The notes beneath the pieces were generated by a model. It was not told the DNA's origin. It did no database searches and saw only the letters and a list, made by a program, of their open reading frames with translations. A stretch of DNA of 64,000 nt, taken from Microbacterium sp. 1S1. GTDB lineage: Bacteria > Actinomycetota > Actinomycetes > Actinomycetales > Microbacteriaceae. Shown here piece by piece: positions 1 through 8,877 of the stretch (its first letter is position 1; each line of letters opens with the position of its first letter). The translations under genes and the position numbers were made by a program. Where the stretch lies: positions 2,542,001-2,606,000 of the forward strand of contig NZ_CP043430.1 in NCBI RefSeq assembly GCF_008271365.1. Reading direction: 5' to 3'.

Positions 1-520
1 TGCTATGAGGGGTGGAGTTGATGAGACCGAAGCACGCCTGCACACGGAGCCGGAGCTCGTCGCGGTCGAGCGGCTTCGCCGTCTCCAGCGCCCCCAGCGC
101 GTCCATCCAGAGCTCGATGTACGCGCGCTGAAGGCGACGCACCTCGGCCCGGTCGGCCTCGTCGAGGAAGGCGAGGTCGCGGTCCTGGACCTGGATCACC
201 TCGGCGTTGCCGAGCGCGAACTCCACATGGAACCGGATGAGTCCGCGCATGCGCTCGTCGGGTGTGGTCTGCTCGTCGGAGACGCGCCGCCCTCCGGCCA
301 CGAGATCCTGGCTGACCTTGACGAGAACCGCCCCGAGGAGGGCCTGTTTTCCCGCGAAGTGACGATACACCGCGGGCCCGGACACGCCGACGGCGGCGCC
401 GATGTCCTCCAGGCTCACACCGCTGTACCCGCGCGCGGCGAACAACCGGGCGGCGGCATGCAGGAGGGCGTCGGAGCGTTCCGCCTTGGCGCGGTCGCGA
501 GCGGTGGAGGGGCTTGTCAT
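1..520 (-). CDS. TetR/AcrR-family repressor, 3' end outside window
   Basis: DNA-binding repressor whose N-terminal 173 codons are visible; the C-terminal ligand domain runs off the left edge. It starts at an ATG at 520. A TetR-type helix-turn-helix lies at about residues 36-56 (SLEDIGAAVGVSGPAVYRHF). It is divergent from an acyl-CoA carboxylase operon, and the short gap holds a near-perfect palindrome, so the likely job is repressing that operon and itself. In Mycobacterium tuberculosis a TetR protein (Rv2506, BkaR) sits near the equivalent accD1-accA1-fadE19-Rv2499c-citE operon; a matching role here is inference. The inducer is unknown, probably a branched-chain acyl-CoA. Confidence 0.85.
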   Translation of the reverse strand, partial: MTSPSTARDRAKAERSDALLHAAARLFAARGYSGVSLEDIGAAVGVSGPAVYRHFAGKQALLGAVLVKVSQDLVAGGRRVSDEQTTPDERMRGLIRFHVEFALGNAEVIQVQDRDLAFLDEADRAEVRRLQRAYIELWMDALGALETAKPLDRDELRLRVQACFGLINSTPHS

Positions 521-551
521 CTCAGTTAATCCTCGCTAACCTGGACCGACG

Positions 552-569
552 GGTTAGTGAACACTAACC
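552..569. promoter_or_regulatory. TetR operator palindrome
   Basis: Perfect 8-base inverted repeat GGTTAGTG/CACTAACC with an AA centre, midway between the divergent TetR gene and the carboxylase operon. A weaker related pair, GTTA...TAAC, lies at 525-540. Size and placement suit a TetR dimer; binding is inferred. Confidence 0.7.
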
Positions 570-631
570 GAGAATGCATGCAGCGCGCCAGGTCCATCGC
601 CGGCGCGACGTGGGTCGAGGAGGACATCACG

Positions 632-2185
632 ATGCCGGCAACCCAGGAAGCGCTCGCCCAGCAGCTCCGCGAGCGCCTCGCGAAGGCCGCGGAAGGCGGG
701 CCCCAGGCCTCCCGCGAGCGCCACGTGGCCAGGGGGAAGCTCCTGCCGCGCGACCGAGTCTCACGGCTCCTCGACGAGGACAGCCCCTTCCTCGAGATCG
801 CTCCGCTCGCCGCGGAGGGGCTGTACGGCGGCGAGGCCCCGGGAGCCGGGGTCATCGCGGGCATCGGGCTGGTCCACGGTCGACAGGTCATGGTCGTCTG
901 CAACGACGCCACCGTGAAGGGCGGCACGTACTACCCCCTCACCGTGAAGAAGCATCTCCGAGCGCAGGAGATCGCGCTGGAGAACCGCCTGCCGTGCCTG
1001 TACCTCGTCGACTCTGGCGGCGCCTTCCTCCCCAAGCAGGACGAGGTCTTCCCGGACCGGGAGCACTTCGGCCGCATCTTCTTCAATCAGGCGCGCCTGT
1101 CAGCCCAGGGCATCCCGCAGCTCGCCGCGGTCCTGGGCTCGTGCACGGCGGGAGGCGCCTACGTGCCGGCTATGAGTGATGAGACCGTCATCGTCCGCGG
1201 GCAGGGCACGATCTTCCTGGGCGGCCCGCCACTCGTCAAAGCGGCGATCGGCGAGGTCGTCACGGCCGAGGAGCTCGGCGGCGGAGAATTGCACGCGCGT
1301 CGCAGCGGTGTCGTCGACCATCTCGCGGACGACGACGAGCATGCCCTGGAGATCCTCCGGGACATCGTCGCCACCCTGCCCCCGCCGCTCGCCCCGGCCT
1401 GGGACGTGCAGGAAAGCCGTCCGCCCGCAGAGACGGGGTCGCTCTACGACGTCGTGCCGGTCGACGTCAACGCCGCCTACGACGTCCGTGAGGTCATCGC
1501 GCGACTCGTCGACGGCGACTCCTTTCACGAATTCAAGGCGGAGTACGGCACGACTCTCGTGACGGGATTCGCACGCCTGCACGGTCACCCCGTCGGCTTC
1601 GTCGCGAACAACGGTGTCTTGTTCAGTGAATCTGCGCTCAAAGGTGCGCACTTCATCGAGCTCTGCGACCAGCGCGGCATCCCGCTGCTCTTTCTGCAGA
1701 ACATCACCGGCTTCATGGTCGGCTCGGACGCGGAAGCCGGCGGCATCGCGAAGGACGGGGCAAAGATGGTCACGGCCGTCGCGACGACCCGGGTTCCGAA
1801 GCTCACCGTCATCATCGGGGGGTCCTTCGGGGCGGGCAACTACTCCATGTGCGGACGCGCCTACTCCCCGAGGTTCCTCTGGACGTGGCCGGCCAGCCGG
1901 ATCTCGGTCATGGGCGGGCCTCAGGCCGCTTCCGTCCTCGCAACGGTGAAAGAGGATCAGCTCTCTGCCCGAGGGGAATCGTGGAGCCCCGAGGAGCGCG
2001 CTGCGTTCGAGGCGCCGATCCGGGCGCAGTACGAGGACCAGGGCGAGCCGTACTACGCCACCGCGCGGCTCTGGGACGACGGCATCGTCGACCCGGAGCA
2101 GACCCGCGACCTGCTGGGTCTCGCCCTCGATGTCGTCGCCCGCAGCCCCTTGCCCGAGCCGCGCTTCGGCGTCTTCCGGATGTGA
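632..2185 (+). CDS. Acyl-CoA carboxylase, carboxyltransferase (beta) subunit, methylcrotonyl-CoA type
   Basis: Transfers CO2 from carboxybiotin to an acyl-CoA; most like the beta subunit of 3-methylcrotonyl-CoA carboxylase (leucine degradation; AccD1/LiuB type). The 517 residues match the family. Visible crotonase-fold motifs are [15 protein letters not shown] near residue 170 and [16 protein letters not shown] near 395, the latter typical of MCC beta. I chose ATG 632 because GAGGAGG lies just upstream; an in-frame GTG at 557 falls inside the operator palindrome and is rejected. It is the first gene of a five-gene operon and is followed after 5 bases by its biotin-carrying partner. Confidence 0.93.
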   Translation: MPATQEALAQQLRERLAKAAEGGPQASRERHVARGKLLPRDRVSRLLDEDSPFLEIAPLAAEGLYGGEAPGAGVIAGIGLVHGRQVMVVCNDATVKGGTYYPLTVKKHLRAQEIALENRLPCLYLVDSGGAFLPKQDEVFPDREHFGRIFFNQARLSAQGIPQLAAVLGSCTAGGAYVPAMSDETVIVRGQGTIFLGGPPLVKAAIGEVVTAEELGGGELHARRSGVVDHLADDDEHALEILRDIVATLPPPLAPAWDVQESRPPAETGSLYDVVPVDVNAAYDVREVIARLVDGDSFHEFKAEYGTTLVTGFARLHGHPVGFVANNGVLFSESALKGAHFIELCDQRGIPLLFLQNITGFMVGSDAEAGGIAKDGAKMVTAVATTRVPKLTVIIGGSFGAGNYSMCGRAYSPRFLWTWPASRISVMGGPQAASVLATVKEDQLSARGESWSPEERAAFEAPIRAQYEDQGEPYYATARLWDDGIVDPEQTRDLLGLALDVVARSPLPEPRFGVFRM

Positions 2186-2190
2186 GCCCC

Positions 2191-4116
2191 ATGTCGCCCT
2201 CAGTCTCCTTCTCGTCCGTCCTCGTCGCGAACCGCGGCGAGATCGCCCGCCGCGTCATCCGCACCCTCCGCGGCCTCGGCATCCGCAGTATCGCCGTCTA
2301 CAGTGACGCGGATGCGGACGCGCCTCATGTACACGAGGCGGATGACTCCGTGCGGATCGGGGCGGCGCCGGCACCGGAGTCGTATCTGGATATCGACGCT
2401 GTCATCGCCGCGGCTCGGGCGACCGGCGCGGAGGCGGTCCATCCCGGCTACGGCTTCCTCTCCGAGAGCGTCGGTCTGGCGGAGGCCTGCGCGGAGAGCG
2501 GCATCGTCTTCATCGGTCCCTCCGTCGAGGCCCTGCAGGTCATGGGGGACAAGGCACGGGCCCGCGAGCGTGTGAGTCGTAGCGGTGTGCCCGTGGTGCC
2601 CGGATTCGACGCCCGCGGGCTGTCGGACGCGGAGATCCTCGAGGAGGCGGAGTCGGTCGGCTTCCCGCTTCTCGTGAAGCCGAGCGCCGGTGGGGGCGGC
2701 AAGGGGATGGAAGTCGTGACGAGCGCCGACGGCCTCCCTGGCGCACTCGCCTCTGCTCGGAGGGTCGCCGCATCGGCCTTCGGCGACGACGCCCTCGTCC
2801 TGGAGCGGCTCATCCGGCGGCCACGGCACATCGAGGTACAGGTCTTCGGTGACGCGCACGGTACGGTCGTCGCCCTCGGTGAGCGGGAATGCACCCTGCA
2901 GCGCCGTCACCAGAAGGTGATCGAGGAGGCGCCGTCGGCCGGCATCCCGACCGTGACCCGCGACCGGCTGCTCACGGCAGCGGTGCGGGCGGCGGAGAGC
3001 GTGGCGTACGTCGGCGCGGGTACGGTCGAGTTCCTCGTCGATGCCGACGCCCCCGAAGACGTCTTCTTCATCGAGATGAACACCCGTCTGCAGGTGGAGC
3101 ATCCCGTGACCGAAGAGGTCACCGGCCTCGATCTCGTCGCGCTCCAGCTCCGCGTCGCTGATGGGCAGCCGCTCGACGTCGAGCCTCGCACGACCGGTCA
3201 CGCCGTGGAGGCGCGTGTGTACGCAGAGTCTCAAGAACGCGGGTTCCTGCCGTCGACGGGGACGGTGCTGCTCTTCGAGGCGCCGACGGGAGTCCGCGTG
3301 GACGCGGCGGTCGAGACCGGGACGGTCGTCAGCGGGTTCTATGATCCGATGATCGCGAAGGTCATCGCGTGGGGTGAGGACAGGGCGACCGCGCTGCGTC
3401 GCCTCGACGACGCGCTCGCCCGCACGGTCGTGCTGGGAGTCGAGACCAACATCGCCTTCCTCCGTCGACTCCTCCAGGACCGCAGAGTCATCGAGGGGGA
3501 CCTCGACACCGGCCTCATCGAGACGCTTCTCCCGGTCGAGGCGATGGCCCCGTCGCCCGCGCAACTCGCGGCGGCCGCCGGACTGGCGGCGGGGAGCCCC
3601 GAGCAGGCGCGACGACGAGGGAGCGTCGGCCCCCTCTGGCGCGAGCTCGCCGGCTGGCGCCTGGGTGCTCCGGCGCGCAGGCCCGAGCCCATCGCCGTGC
3701 TCACCGACGACGAGCAGGTCTTCTCGGCTACACCGTCGGCCGGGAGCGGCACTGTTCGCGCGGCACGGGACGACGACAACGCTGTGTGGGTCTGGGAGGA
3801 GGGGACCACGCTCCGCCTCCGCCCCCTCGACCGCCGTGGACGGATGCGGCGACGCCTCGCCGCCGCGGAGAGCGAGGCCCGCGCCACCGAGCCGGAGGCG
3901 CGGGCTCCGATGCCGGGAAGCATCGTGGCGATTCATGTGGCAGATGGTGAGACCGTCACCGCGGGAACGCCCCTCGTGTCGATCGAGGCGATGAAGATGG
4001 AGCACCCCGTGCTTGCGCCGCACGACGGCGTGGTGCGGTTGCTGGTCGCGCTCGGTGACCAGGTGCGGCGCGATCAACCGGTCGCGCGCGTGACGACGAC
4101 GGAGGAGGATCGATGA
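2191..4116 (+). CDS. Acyl-CoA carboxylase alpha subunit (biotin carboxylase plus BCCP), methylcrotonyl-CoA type
   Basis: ATP-dependent carboxylation of biotin, paired with the upstream carboxyltransferase. The 641-residue protein opens with a biotin carboxylase domain (SVLVANRGEIARRVIRTL), carries a glycine-rich ATP-grasp loop (KPSAGGGGKGMEV, near 165-177) and ends with a biotinyl domain whose EAMKMEH motif places the biotinylated lysine at about residue 602. ATG 2191 is preferred; an in-frame GTG at 2182 overlaps the upstream stop and is possible. The next gene overlaps it by 4 bases (ATGA), indicating translational coupling. Equivalent to AccA1/LiuD. Confidence 0.93.
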   Translation: MSPSVSFSSVLVANRGEIARRVIRTLRGLGIRSIAVYSDADADAPHVHEADDSVRIGAAPAPESYLDIDAVIAAARATGAEAVHPGYGFLSESVGLAEACAESGIVFIGPSVEALQVMGDKARARERVSRSGVPVVPGFDARGLSDAEILEEAESVGFPLLVKPSAGGGGKGMEVVTSADGLPGALASARRVAASAFGDDALVLERLIRRPRHIEVQVFGDAHGTVVALGERECTLQRRHQKVIEEAPSAGIPTVTRDRLLTAAVRAAESVAYVGAGTVEFLVDADAPEDVFFIEMNTRLQVEHPVTEEVTGLDLVALQLRVADGQPLDVEPRTTGHAVEARVYAESQERGFLPSTGTVLLFEAPTGVRVDAAVETGTVVSGFYDPMIAKVIAWGEDRATALRRLDDALARTVVLGVETNIAFLRRLLQDRRVIEGDLDTGLIETLLPVEAMAPSPAQLAAAAGLAAGSPEQARRRGSVGPLWRELAGWRLGAPARRPEPIAVLTDDEQVFSATPSAGSGTVRAARDDDNAVWVWEEGTTLRLRPLDRRGRMRRRLAAAESEARATEPEARAPMPGSIVAIHVADGETVTAGTPLVSIEAMKMEHPVLAPHDGVVRLLVALGDQVRRDQPVARVTTTEEDR

Positions 4117-5264
4117 TGCACGAACTCAGCGAAGAGGAGCGCGAGCTGGCGGCGATGGTCCGCGACTTCGCCGACACGGTGGTCGCCCCGCAGTCCTACG
4201 AGGCCGACCGCACGCACACTCTCTCGATGGAGGTCGTGCGGCAGATGGGGGAACTCGGCCTCTTCGGACTGCCCTTCCCGGAGGAGCACGGCGGGCAGGG
4301 CGGTGACTACATGGCACTCGGCCTCGCCATCGAGGCCCTGGGCCGGGTAGACCAGTCGATCGCGATCACTCTGGAGGCGGGGGTCAGCCTGGGCGCGATG
4401 CCCGTGTTCCGTTTCGGCACCGAGGAGCAGAAGCGCGAGCTGCTCCCGGATCTCCTCGCGGGCCGGGCCCTCGCCGGATTCGGCCTCACGGAGCCCGAGG
4501 CGGGAAGCGACGCGGGGGCGACCCGCACGACGGCGCGGCTCGACGGGGACGAATGGGTGATCGACGGGTCGAAGCAGTTCATCACCAATTCGGGCACCCC
4601 GATCACGCGGTTCGTGACGGTCACCGCGGTCACGGGCCAGAACGAGGGACGGAAGGAGATCTCCACGATCATCGTCCCGAACGGAACGCCGGGGTTCACG
4701 GTCGAGCCCGCGTACGACAAGGTGGGGTGGAACGCGTCGGACACCCATCCGCTGACGTTCGACGGAGCGCGGGTGCCGGTGGGGAACCTCCTCGGCGAAC
4801 GGGGCAGCGGCTTCCGTAACTTCCTCAGCATCCTGGACGAGGGCCGTATCGCGATCGCGGCCCTGTCGACGGGTGCCGCCGAGGGGTGCCTGGAAGCGGC
4901 GGTGGACTACGCGAAGAGCCGGACGATCTTCGGCAGCGCGTTGAGCACGCGGCAGAACGCCCAGTTCACGCTCGCTCGCATGCGCGCCAGGGTGCATACC
5001 GCCCGGCTCGCCTGGTACCACGCGGCTCGTCTTCGCGACGCCGGGGAGCCGTTCGCCGAGCAGGCGGCGATCGCGAAGCTCGTGGCCGGCGAGGCCGCGA
5101 TGGACAATGCCCGCGACGCGACGCAGATCTTCGGCGGCAACGGGTTCATGAACGAGTTCCCCGTGGCGCGGCACTACCGCGACTCGAAGATCCTGGAGAT
5201 CGGGGAGGGGACCACGGAGGTCCAGCTCCTCGTGATCGCCAGGGCCCTCGGACTCGCCCGGTAG
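4113..5264 (+). CDS. Acyl-CoA dehydrogenase (branched-chain operon, FadE19 position)
   Basis: FAD-dependent alpha,beta-dehydrogenation of an acyl-CoA; 383 residues, normal for the family. Visible are the FAD-binding GFGLTEPEAGSDAG region and the C-terminal GEGTTEVQ, which puts the catalytic glutamate at E365, the canonical short/medium-chain position. True isovaleryl-CoA dehydrogenases use a glutamate about 120 residues earlier and lack this one, so substrate preference need not be isovaleryl-CoA. The gene order matches M. tuberculosis fadE19 (Rv2500c). Its start overlaps the preceding stop as ATGA. Confidence 0.9.
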   Translation: MMHELSEEERELAAMVRDFADTVVAPQSYEADRTHTLSMEVVRQMGELGLFGLPFPEEHGGQGGDYMALGLAIEALGRVDQSIAITLEAGVSLGAMPVFRFGTEEQKRELLPDLLAGRALAGFGLTEPEAGSDAGATRTTARLDGDEWVIDGSKQFITNSGTPITRFVTVTAVTGQNEGRKEISTIIVPNGTPGFTVEPAYDKVGWNASDTHPLTFDGARVPVGNLLGERGSGFRNFLSILDEGRIAIAALSTGAAEGCLEAAVDYAKSRTIFGSALSTRQNAQFTLARMRARVHTARLAWYHAARLRDAGEPFAEQAAIAKLVAGEAAMDNARDATQIFGGNGFMNEFPVARHYRDSKILEIGEGTTEVQLLVIARALGLAR

Positions 5265-5280
5265 CGTGGAGGGCATGACC

Positions 5281-5763
5281 ATGCGCGAGATCGTGCAACG
5301 CGGCCTCTACTACGAGGAATTCGAGACCGACGTCCGGTACGCGCACCGCCCCGGGCGCACCGCCACGGAGGCGGACAACGTGCTGTTCACCACGCTGACC
5401 ATGAACACCCAGGCACTGCACCTGGATGCCGCGTTCGCCGAGAGCCAGGAGCCCTTCCACGCGCGGCTCATGAACTCGATGTGGACGCTGTCGACCATGG
5501 TCGGCGCCTCGGTCGCCCAGCTCACTCAGGGCACTCTGGTGGCGCAGCTCGGTCTCGGCGACATCGCCTTCCCGCATCCGCTGTTCGCGGGGGACACGCT
5601 CACCACGGAGAGCGTCGTGGTCGACAAGCGCCTCTCGTCCTCCCGCCCTGGACAGGGCGTCGTGCAGATCGCGCACACCGGACGTAATCAGGACGGCACG
5701 GTCGTCGCGACGGCGACACGCACGGTGCTCGTGCGCTGCCGTCCGGACGGAGACCCGGTATGA
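5281..5763 (+). CDS. MaoC-like hotdog dehydratase/hydratase
   Basis: Hotdog-fold protein of 160 residues, expected to hydrate an enoyl-CoA made by the preceding dehydrogenase. It has an HLD segment near residues 46-49, where MaoC-type hydratases keep catalytic Asp/His, but the motif is imperfect and activity is inferred. ATG 5281 is chosen because GGAGGG at 5268-5273 sits 7 bases upstream; ATG 5275 is too close. Its stop overlaps the next start by 4 bases. It corresponds to Rv2499c in the syntenic M. tuberculosis operon, where no crotonase-type LiuC is present either. Confidence 0.82.
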   Translation: MREIVQRGLYYEEFETDVRYAHRPGRTATEADNVLFTTLTMNTQALHLDAAFAESQEPFHARLMNSMWTLSTMVGASVAQLTQGTLVAQLGLGDIAFPHPLFAGDTLTTESVVVDKRLSSSRPGQGVVQIAHTGRNQDGTVVATATRTVLVRCRPDGDPV

Positions 5764-6566
5764 CCCTCGATCTCGGTCCTGCGCTGTTGTTCTGCCCCGC
5801 TGACCGGCCCGACCGCTTCGCGAAGGCGCAGGAGCGGGCGGATGCCGTCATCCTGGATCTGGAGGACGCCGTGCTGCCGGAGGCGAAAGCCGAGGCACGG
5901 AAGAACGTCGCGACCGCTCAGCTCGACCCCGCCCGCGTCATCGTTCGAGTGAACGCACCGGACTCCGCGGCCTTCGCGGACGACCTCGAGGCCCTGACAG
6001 CGTCACCGTTCCGCACCGTGATGGTCGCGAAGACGGAGAGCGCGCAGAGTCTTGACGTCTTCGGCGCGGGCTTCTCGCTCCTCGCCCTGTGCGAGACCGC
6101 ACGCGGAATCCACGCAGCGCCGGAGATCGCGGCGCATCCGTCCGTCGTCGGGCTCATGTGGGGAGCGGAAGACCTCGTGGCGTCTCTCGGCGGAACCTCC
6201 TCCCGCCAGGCCGCGGGCGCGTATCGCGATATCGCCCGGTACGCCCGCTCTCGGGTGCTGCTGGAGGCGGGAGCTCACGGCAAGGCGGCGATCGACGCCG
6301 TACATGTCGACATCGGCGACACCGCGGGGCTGGAGCGCGAGGCACGGGATGCGGCAGCCTCGGGATTCCGCGCGACGGCATGCATCCATCCGAGCCAGGT
6401 AGAGGTCATCCGCGCGGCCTACGCGCCGGACCCCGAGACCGTGGCCTGGGCGCGCGAGGTTCTCGCGGCCGCGGCGCAGGAGCGGGGCGTGTTCCGCTTC
6501 CAGGGCCGCATGGTGGACGAGCCCGTTCTCCGCCACGCGAGGGCCGTCGTCTCCCGCGCGGGCTGA
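5760..6566 (+). CDS. HpcH/HpaI-family CoA-ester lyase (CitE-like, Rv2498c type)
   Basis: Aldolase-fold enzyme that cleaves beta-hydroxyacyl-CoA thioesters using a divalent metal; 268 residues. Family motifs are ILDLEDAV at 31-38, a VGLMWGAEDL segment in the middle and CIHPSQVEVI near the C-terminus. Despite frequent annotation as a citrate lyase beta subunit, no citrate lyase alpha or gamma partner is present. The M. tuberculosis relative Rv2498c is a beta-hydroxyacyl-CoA lyase/thioesterase in the same operon, so I infer it ends the acyl-CoA pathway in place of a classical HMG-CoA lyase. Last gene of the operon; it converges on the following gene with a 9-base gap. Confidence 0.88.
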   Translation: MTLDLGPALLFCPADRPDRFAKAQERADAVILDLEDAVLPEAKAEARKNVATAQLDPARVIVRVNAPDSAAFADDLEALTASPFRTVMVAKTESAQSLDVFGAGFSLLALCETARGIHAAPEIAAHPSVVGLMWGAEDLVASLGGTSSRQAAGAYRDIARYARSRVLLEAGAHGKAAIDAVHVDIGDTAGLEREARDAAASGFRATACIHPSQVEVIRAAYAPDPETVAWAREVLAAAAQERGVFRFQGRMVDEPVLRHARAVVSRAG

Positions 6567-6575
6567 GGCAGACCG

Positions 6576-7163
6576 TCAGAGGACGGGAGACTCCTCGAGC
6601 AGCCGAAGGTAGCCGGGCGCGGCGACGAACCGGTGCGCGGAGCCGTTGCGCAGCACCTCGCCCTCCCGGGGGAGCGTGCCGCCGGAGACGTGGTCGATGA
6701 CGGCGCGGATGACGCCGCCGTGTGTGACGACGAGCACGGACTCCGCCTGCGGGGCCGACCGACGGCGGGCATCGCGCGCGATCCGGTGCAAAGCGGCGAT
6801 GGCGCGTGCTCCGACGTCATGCAGCGACTCCGCCCCCGGCACTTCGGCATGCCAGTCCCCGTACGTCGCGATGTAGTCGGGCACCAGCATGCCCTCGCCG
6901 TCGCCGAACTCACGCTCCCGGATGTCGGGGACGACCCCGGCGATCTCCAGACCGAGCCGATCGGCGATGATGCCGGCGGTCTCGCTCGCGCGTGCCAGCG
7001 GGCTCGTGTAGACGGCATGGTGCGTCGTGCCGGCGAGCTTCTCCGCGGCCCATCGTGCGTCCTCGCGGCCCGTGTCGTTGAGGGGGATGTCCGTCGATCC
7101 CTGGATGCGACGGGCGAGGTTCCAGTCGGTCTGACCGTGGCGGATGAGGGTGAGATAGGTCAC
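6576..7163 (-). CDS. Histidine phosphatase family protein (phosphoglycerate mutase-like)
   Basis: 195-residue phosphatase of the branch-1 histidine acid phosphatase fold. The RHG motif (LIRHGQTDWN) places the phospho-accepting His at residue 9, followed by SPLARASETA and the second catalytic His in VVTHGGVIRA. The substrate cannot be predicted; the protein is shorter than glycolytic dPGM, so a broad-specificity or cofactor phosphatase is more likely. The GTG start overlaps the stop of the upstream sirtuin gene as GTGA, so the two are translationally coupled. Confidence 0.88.
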   Translation of the reverse strand: MTYLTLIRHGQTDWNLARRIQGSTDIPLNDTGREDARWAAEKLAGTTHHAVYTSPLARASETAGIIADRLGLEIAGVVPDIREREFGDGEGMLVPDYIATYGDWHAEVPGAESLHDVGARAIAALHRIARDARRRSAPQAESVLVVTHGGVIRAVIDHVSGGTLPREGEVLRNGSAHRFVAAPGYLRLLEESPVL

Positions 7164-7999
7164 GAGAGCATCTCCTGGAGGGCGGGGAGCACGTCGCTGG
7201 TGCCCGCGGCGATGGTGACATCGGCCCAGGCGTCCGCGCGGGTCGGCTCGCGATTGACGATGATCAGGGGGATGCCACGTCGACGGGCACGGTTCACGAG
7301 GCGGACCCCGGAGTTCACGACGAGGGAGGAACCGGCCACGATGAGCGCATCGCTGGAACGGAGAAGTGACTCCGCGGCGCGGAAGCGGTCCTGGGGCACG
7401 TACTCGCCGAAGAAGACCACGTCAGGCTTGAGCATGCCGTCGCAGACGGTGCAGGTCGGGACGATGAAGCCCTCGGTGCTCTCCGGAAGCACGTCACCGT
7501 CCGGGGCCAACGCCACGTTCTCCGGCACCCTGATCCAGGGGTTGCGCTCCTCGATCTGCACCGCGATGTCACGACGGTCGAACACCTGTCCGCAGTGCAG
7601 GCAGAGCACGCGACGCATGGTGCCGTGCACCTCGATGACATGCGAGCTTCCCGCGCGAAGGTGCAGGCCGTCGACGTTCTGGGTGATGACCCCGGAGACG
7701 GTGCCTCCGGACTCCATCTGCGCCAGCGCCCGGTGGCCGGGATTGGGCGCCGCCTGTGCGAAGGCCCGCCAGCCGAGGTGGCCGCCGACCCAGTAGCGAC
7801 GGCGGGCGGCCTCGTCACCGAGGTAGGTCTGGATCGTCATGGGGTTGCTGCGCGTGCGCGCGCCCTCGCCGCGGTATGCGGGAATTCCCGAGTCGGTCGA
7901 GATGCCGGCTCCGGTGAGAAGGGCGATCCGCTTCCCCCGGAGGAGGGCGGCGGCGCGGGTGAGCTCGGCCGACGGCTCGGCGGTGTTCGTCACGCTCAC
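7160..7999 (-). CDS. Sir2-family NAD-dependent protein deacylase
   Basis: Sirtuin of 279 residues that removes acyl groups from lysine using NAD+. Seen are the NAD loop GAGIS at 30-34, QNVD at 107-110, the catalytic histidine H125 in EVHG, and a complete zinc site (C133/C136 and C183/C186). It begins at GTG 7999, preceded by GAGGAGG. A TAGACT hexamer about 25 bases further upstream is a plausible -10. It forms a two-gene operon with the histidine phosphatase. Target proteins are unknown; acyl-CoA synthetases are common sirtuin targets in actinobacteria. Confidence 0.92.
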   Translation of the reverse strand: MSVTNTAEPSAELTRAAALLRGKRIALLTGAGISTDSGIPAYRGEGARTRSNPMTIQTYLGDEAARRRYWVGGHLGWRAFAQAAPNPGHRALAQMESGGTVSGVITQNVDGLHLRAGSSHVIEVHGTMRRVLCLHCGQVFDRRDIAVQIEERNPWIRVPENVALAPDGDVLPESTEGFIVPTCTVCDGMLKPDVVFFGEYVPQDRFRAAESLLRSSDALIVAGSSLVVNSGVRLVNRARRRGIPLIIVNREPTRADAWADVTIAAGTSDVLPALQEMLS

Positions 8000-8063
8000 A
8001 GGACCTCCTCGATCGAGTCTAGGGGGCCCGTGCCGGGCGAAGCGCGGGTGGCAGAGTGGAGCC

Positions 8064-8870
8064 GTGGACCTTCAGCACGTGACCGACATCGACGACCCGC
8101 GGCTGGATGACTACCGTCGCCTCACCGACACGGCGCTCCGCGCGGCGCGGGAACCCGCGGAGGGGCTGTACATCGCCGAGACCGCCACGGTGATCGAGCG
8201 TGCGCTGGCCGCCGGGCATGAGGCGCGGTCGGTGCTGGTCTCCGCCCGTCGCGTCGAGGAGCTGCGGCGGATCGTGGGGGAGCGGGCCGTTCCGCTGCTC
8301 GTGGTCCCGGACGATGTCGCGGAGCAGGTCACCGGGTACCAGGTTCACCGTGGAGCCCTCGCCGCCATGCATCGTCCCGCTCTGGCGCCGGTCGCGGACG
8401 TGCTGCGCGGAGCGCGTCTCGTCCTGGTGCTGGAGGACCTCGGGGATCACACCAATGTCGGCGCGGCGTTCCGCGCTGCCGCTGGGCTGGGAGCCGACGC
8501 GGTCCTGGTGTCGCCGCGCTGTGCCGATCCGCTGTACCGACGTAGCGTGCGGGTCAGCATGGGCACGGTGTTCCAGGTGCCCTGGACACGGATCGACGAC
8601 TGGCAGACGGCCGTCACCTCCCTGCATGAGGAAGACTTCGATGTCGCCGCCCTCGCACTCAGCGAGGGGGCGGTCGATCTCCGGGACTACGCGGCGCGAC
8701 GGCCGGGGAAGGTTGCCCTGCTCTTGGGGGCCGAAGGGGACGGGCTCACGCGCACCGCTCTGGACAGCGCGGACACCGTGGTCACGATTCCGATGGCAGG
8801 CGGGGTGGATTCGCTCAACGTCGCGTCGGCCGCCGCCGTGGCCCTGTGGGCCCTCGCTCCCGCGGAATGA
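8064..8870 (+). CDS. TrmH/SpoU-family RNA 2'-O-methyltransferase
   Basis: SPOUT-fold SAM-dependent methyltransferase, about 268 residues. It has an N-terminal substrate-binding domain, then the knotted SAM domain with NVGAAFRAAAGLGADA, GAEGDGL and the C-terminal IPMAGGVDSLNVASAAA. The target could be rRNA or tRNA and cannot be assigned from sequence. The start is uncertain: GTG 8064 has a -10-like CAGAGT 6 bases upstream, suggesting leaderless translation; GTG 8079 is the alternative. Confidence 0.88.
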   Translation: MDLQHVTDIDDPRLDDYRRLTDTALRAAREPAEGLYIAETATVIERALAAGHEARSVLVSARRVEELRRIVGERAVPLLVVPDDVAEQVTGYQVHRGALAAMHRPALAPVADVLRGARLVLVLEDLGDHTNVGAAFRAAAGLGADAVLVSPRCADPLYRRSVRVSMGTVFQVPWTRIDDWQTAVTSLHEEDFDVAALALSEGAVDLRDYAARRPGKVALLLGAEGDGLTRTALDSADTVVTIPMAGGVDSLNVASAAAVALWALAPAE

Positions 8871-8877
8871 GTGCGCG

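Noticed and set aside
5..529. Plus-strand frame of 174 codons at the left edge
   Set aside because: It is the complement of a clear TetR gene on the minus strand and has no recognisable protein features.
557..631. Longer N-terminus for the carboxylase beta gene from GTG 557
   Set aside because: The GTG lies inside the operator palindrome and has no ribosome site; ATG 632 has GAGGAGG in the right place and gives the family length.
5760..6566. Citrate lyase beta subunit as literal function of the CitE-like gene
   Set aside because: No alpha or acyl-carrier subunit is present, and context and synteny fit a beta-hydroxyacyl-CoA lyase better.
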